From: Bacilli bacterium
GTDB taxonomy: Bacteria > Bacillota_I > Bacilli_A > Haloplasmatales > Haloplasmataceae
Reading direction: 5' to 3'
Length of the DNA: 6,570 nucleotides
Assembly (NCBI GenBank): GCA_012513195.1
Contig: JAAZCR010000256.1
Coordinates: forward strand, 1 to 6,570
The notes under the pieces are model-generated. The model had not been told where the DNA came from, searched no databases, and saw only the letters and a program-made list of their open reading frames with translations. Numbering within the stretch: position 1 is the first letter of the stretch; the number at the start of each line of letters is the position of its first letter. This document shows positions 6,565-6,570 of the stretch, piece by piece. The position numbers were made by a program, and so were the translations under genes.

Positions 6565-6570
6565 ATGTCA
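6565..6570 (+). CDS. truA: Start of next gene, probably tRNA pseudouridine synthase A
   Basis: Only ATG TCA is inside the window. GGGTGTGAT at 6553-6561 is a plausible ribosome-binding site four bases from this ATG. In Bacilli the gene after ecfT is normally truA (followed by rplM and rpsI), so the name is inferred from gene order only; two codons cannot identify a product. Another ATG at 6545 in a different frame has no ribosome-binding site. Confidence 0.35.

Overview
The window is a chromosomal housekeeping region from a low-GC Gram-positive bacterium (Bacillota). The DNA is AT-rich, Shine-Dalgarno sites are strong and of the AGGAGG type, and the proteins closely resemble Bacillus-type homologues. 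TGA ends the first gene at the expected C-terminus, so this is the standard bacterial code and not the Mycoplasma code. The gene order rpsM-rpsK-rpoA-rplQ without rpsD, followed by ecfA1-ecfA2-ecfT, is the order known from Bacilli. I cannot name a genus.

Layout, all on the + strand. Positions 2-3308 are the distal part of the S10-spc-alpha ribosomal superoperon: map (5' end outside the window), infA, rpmJ, rpsM, rpsK, rpoA and rplQ, with gaps of 17-60 bases. Positions 3309-3482 are a structured intergenic region. It holds a bidirectional hairpin terminator, a perfect 23-bp palindrome that touches it, and an extended -10 promoter enclosed by a 9-bp inverted repeat. Positions 3495-3872 encode a small membrane-anchored NusG domain II-like protein. 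Positions 3884-6538 are an overlapping ecfA1-ecfA2-ecfT cassette for the shared energizing module of energy-coupling-factor (ECF) vitamin and metal transporters. The last six bases are probably the first codons of the next gene, by synteny truA.

How it works together: the first block supplies translation initiation (IF-1), N-terminal methionine removal (MetAP), ribosomal proteins S13, S11, L17 and L36, and the RNA polymerase alpha subunit. The second block appears to be a separate transcription unit, because the terminator and the new promoter lie between the blocks. It encodes a common ATPase/transmembrane motor with no substrate-binding S component nearby, as expected for a group II ECF system serving several unlinked S components.

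I found no convincing new multi-gene system. The points most worth a second look are the roughly 63-residue insertion with two extra hydrophobic segments in EcfT, the NusG-II-like membrane protein placed between rplQ and ecfA1, and the dense set of palindromes at 3321-3470.
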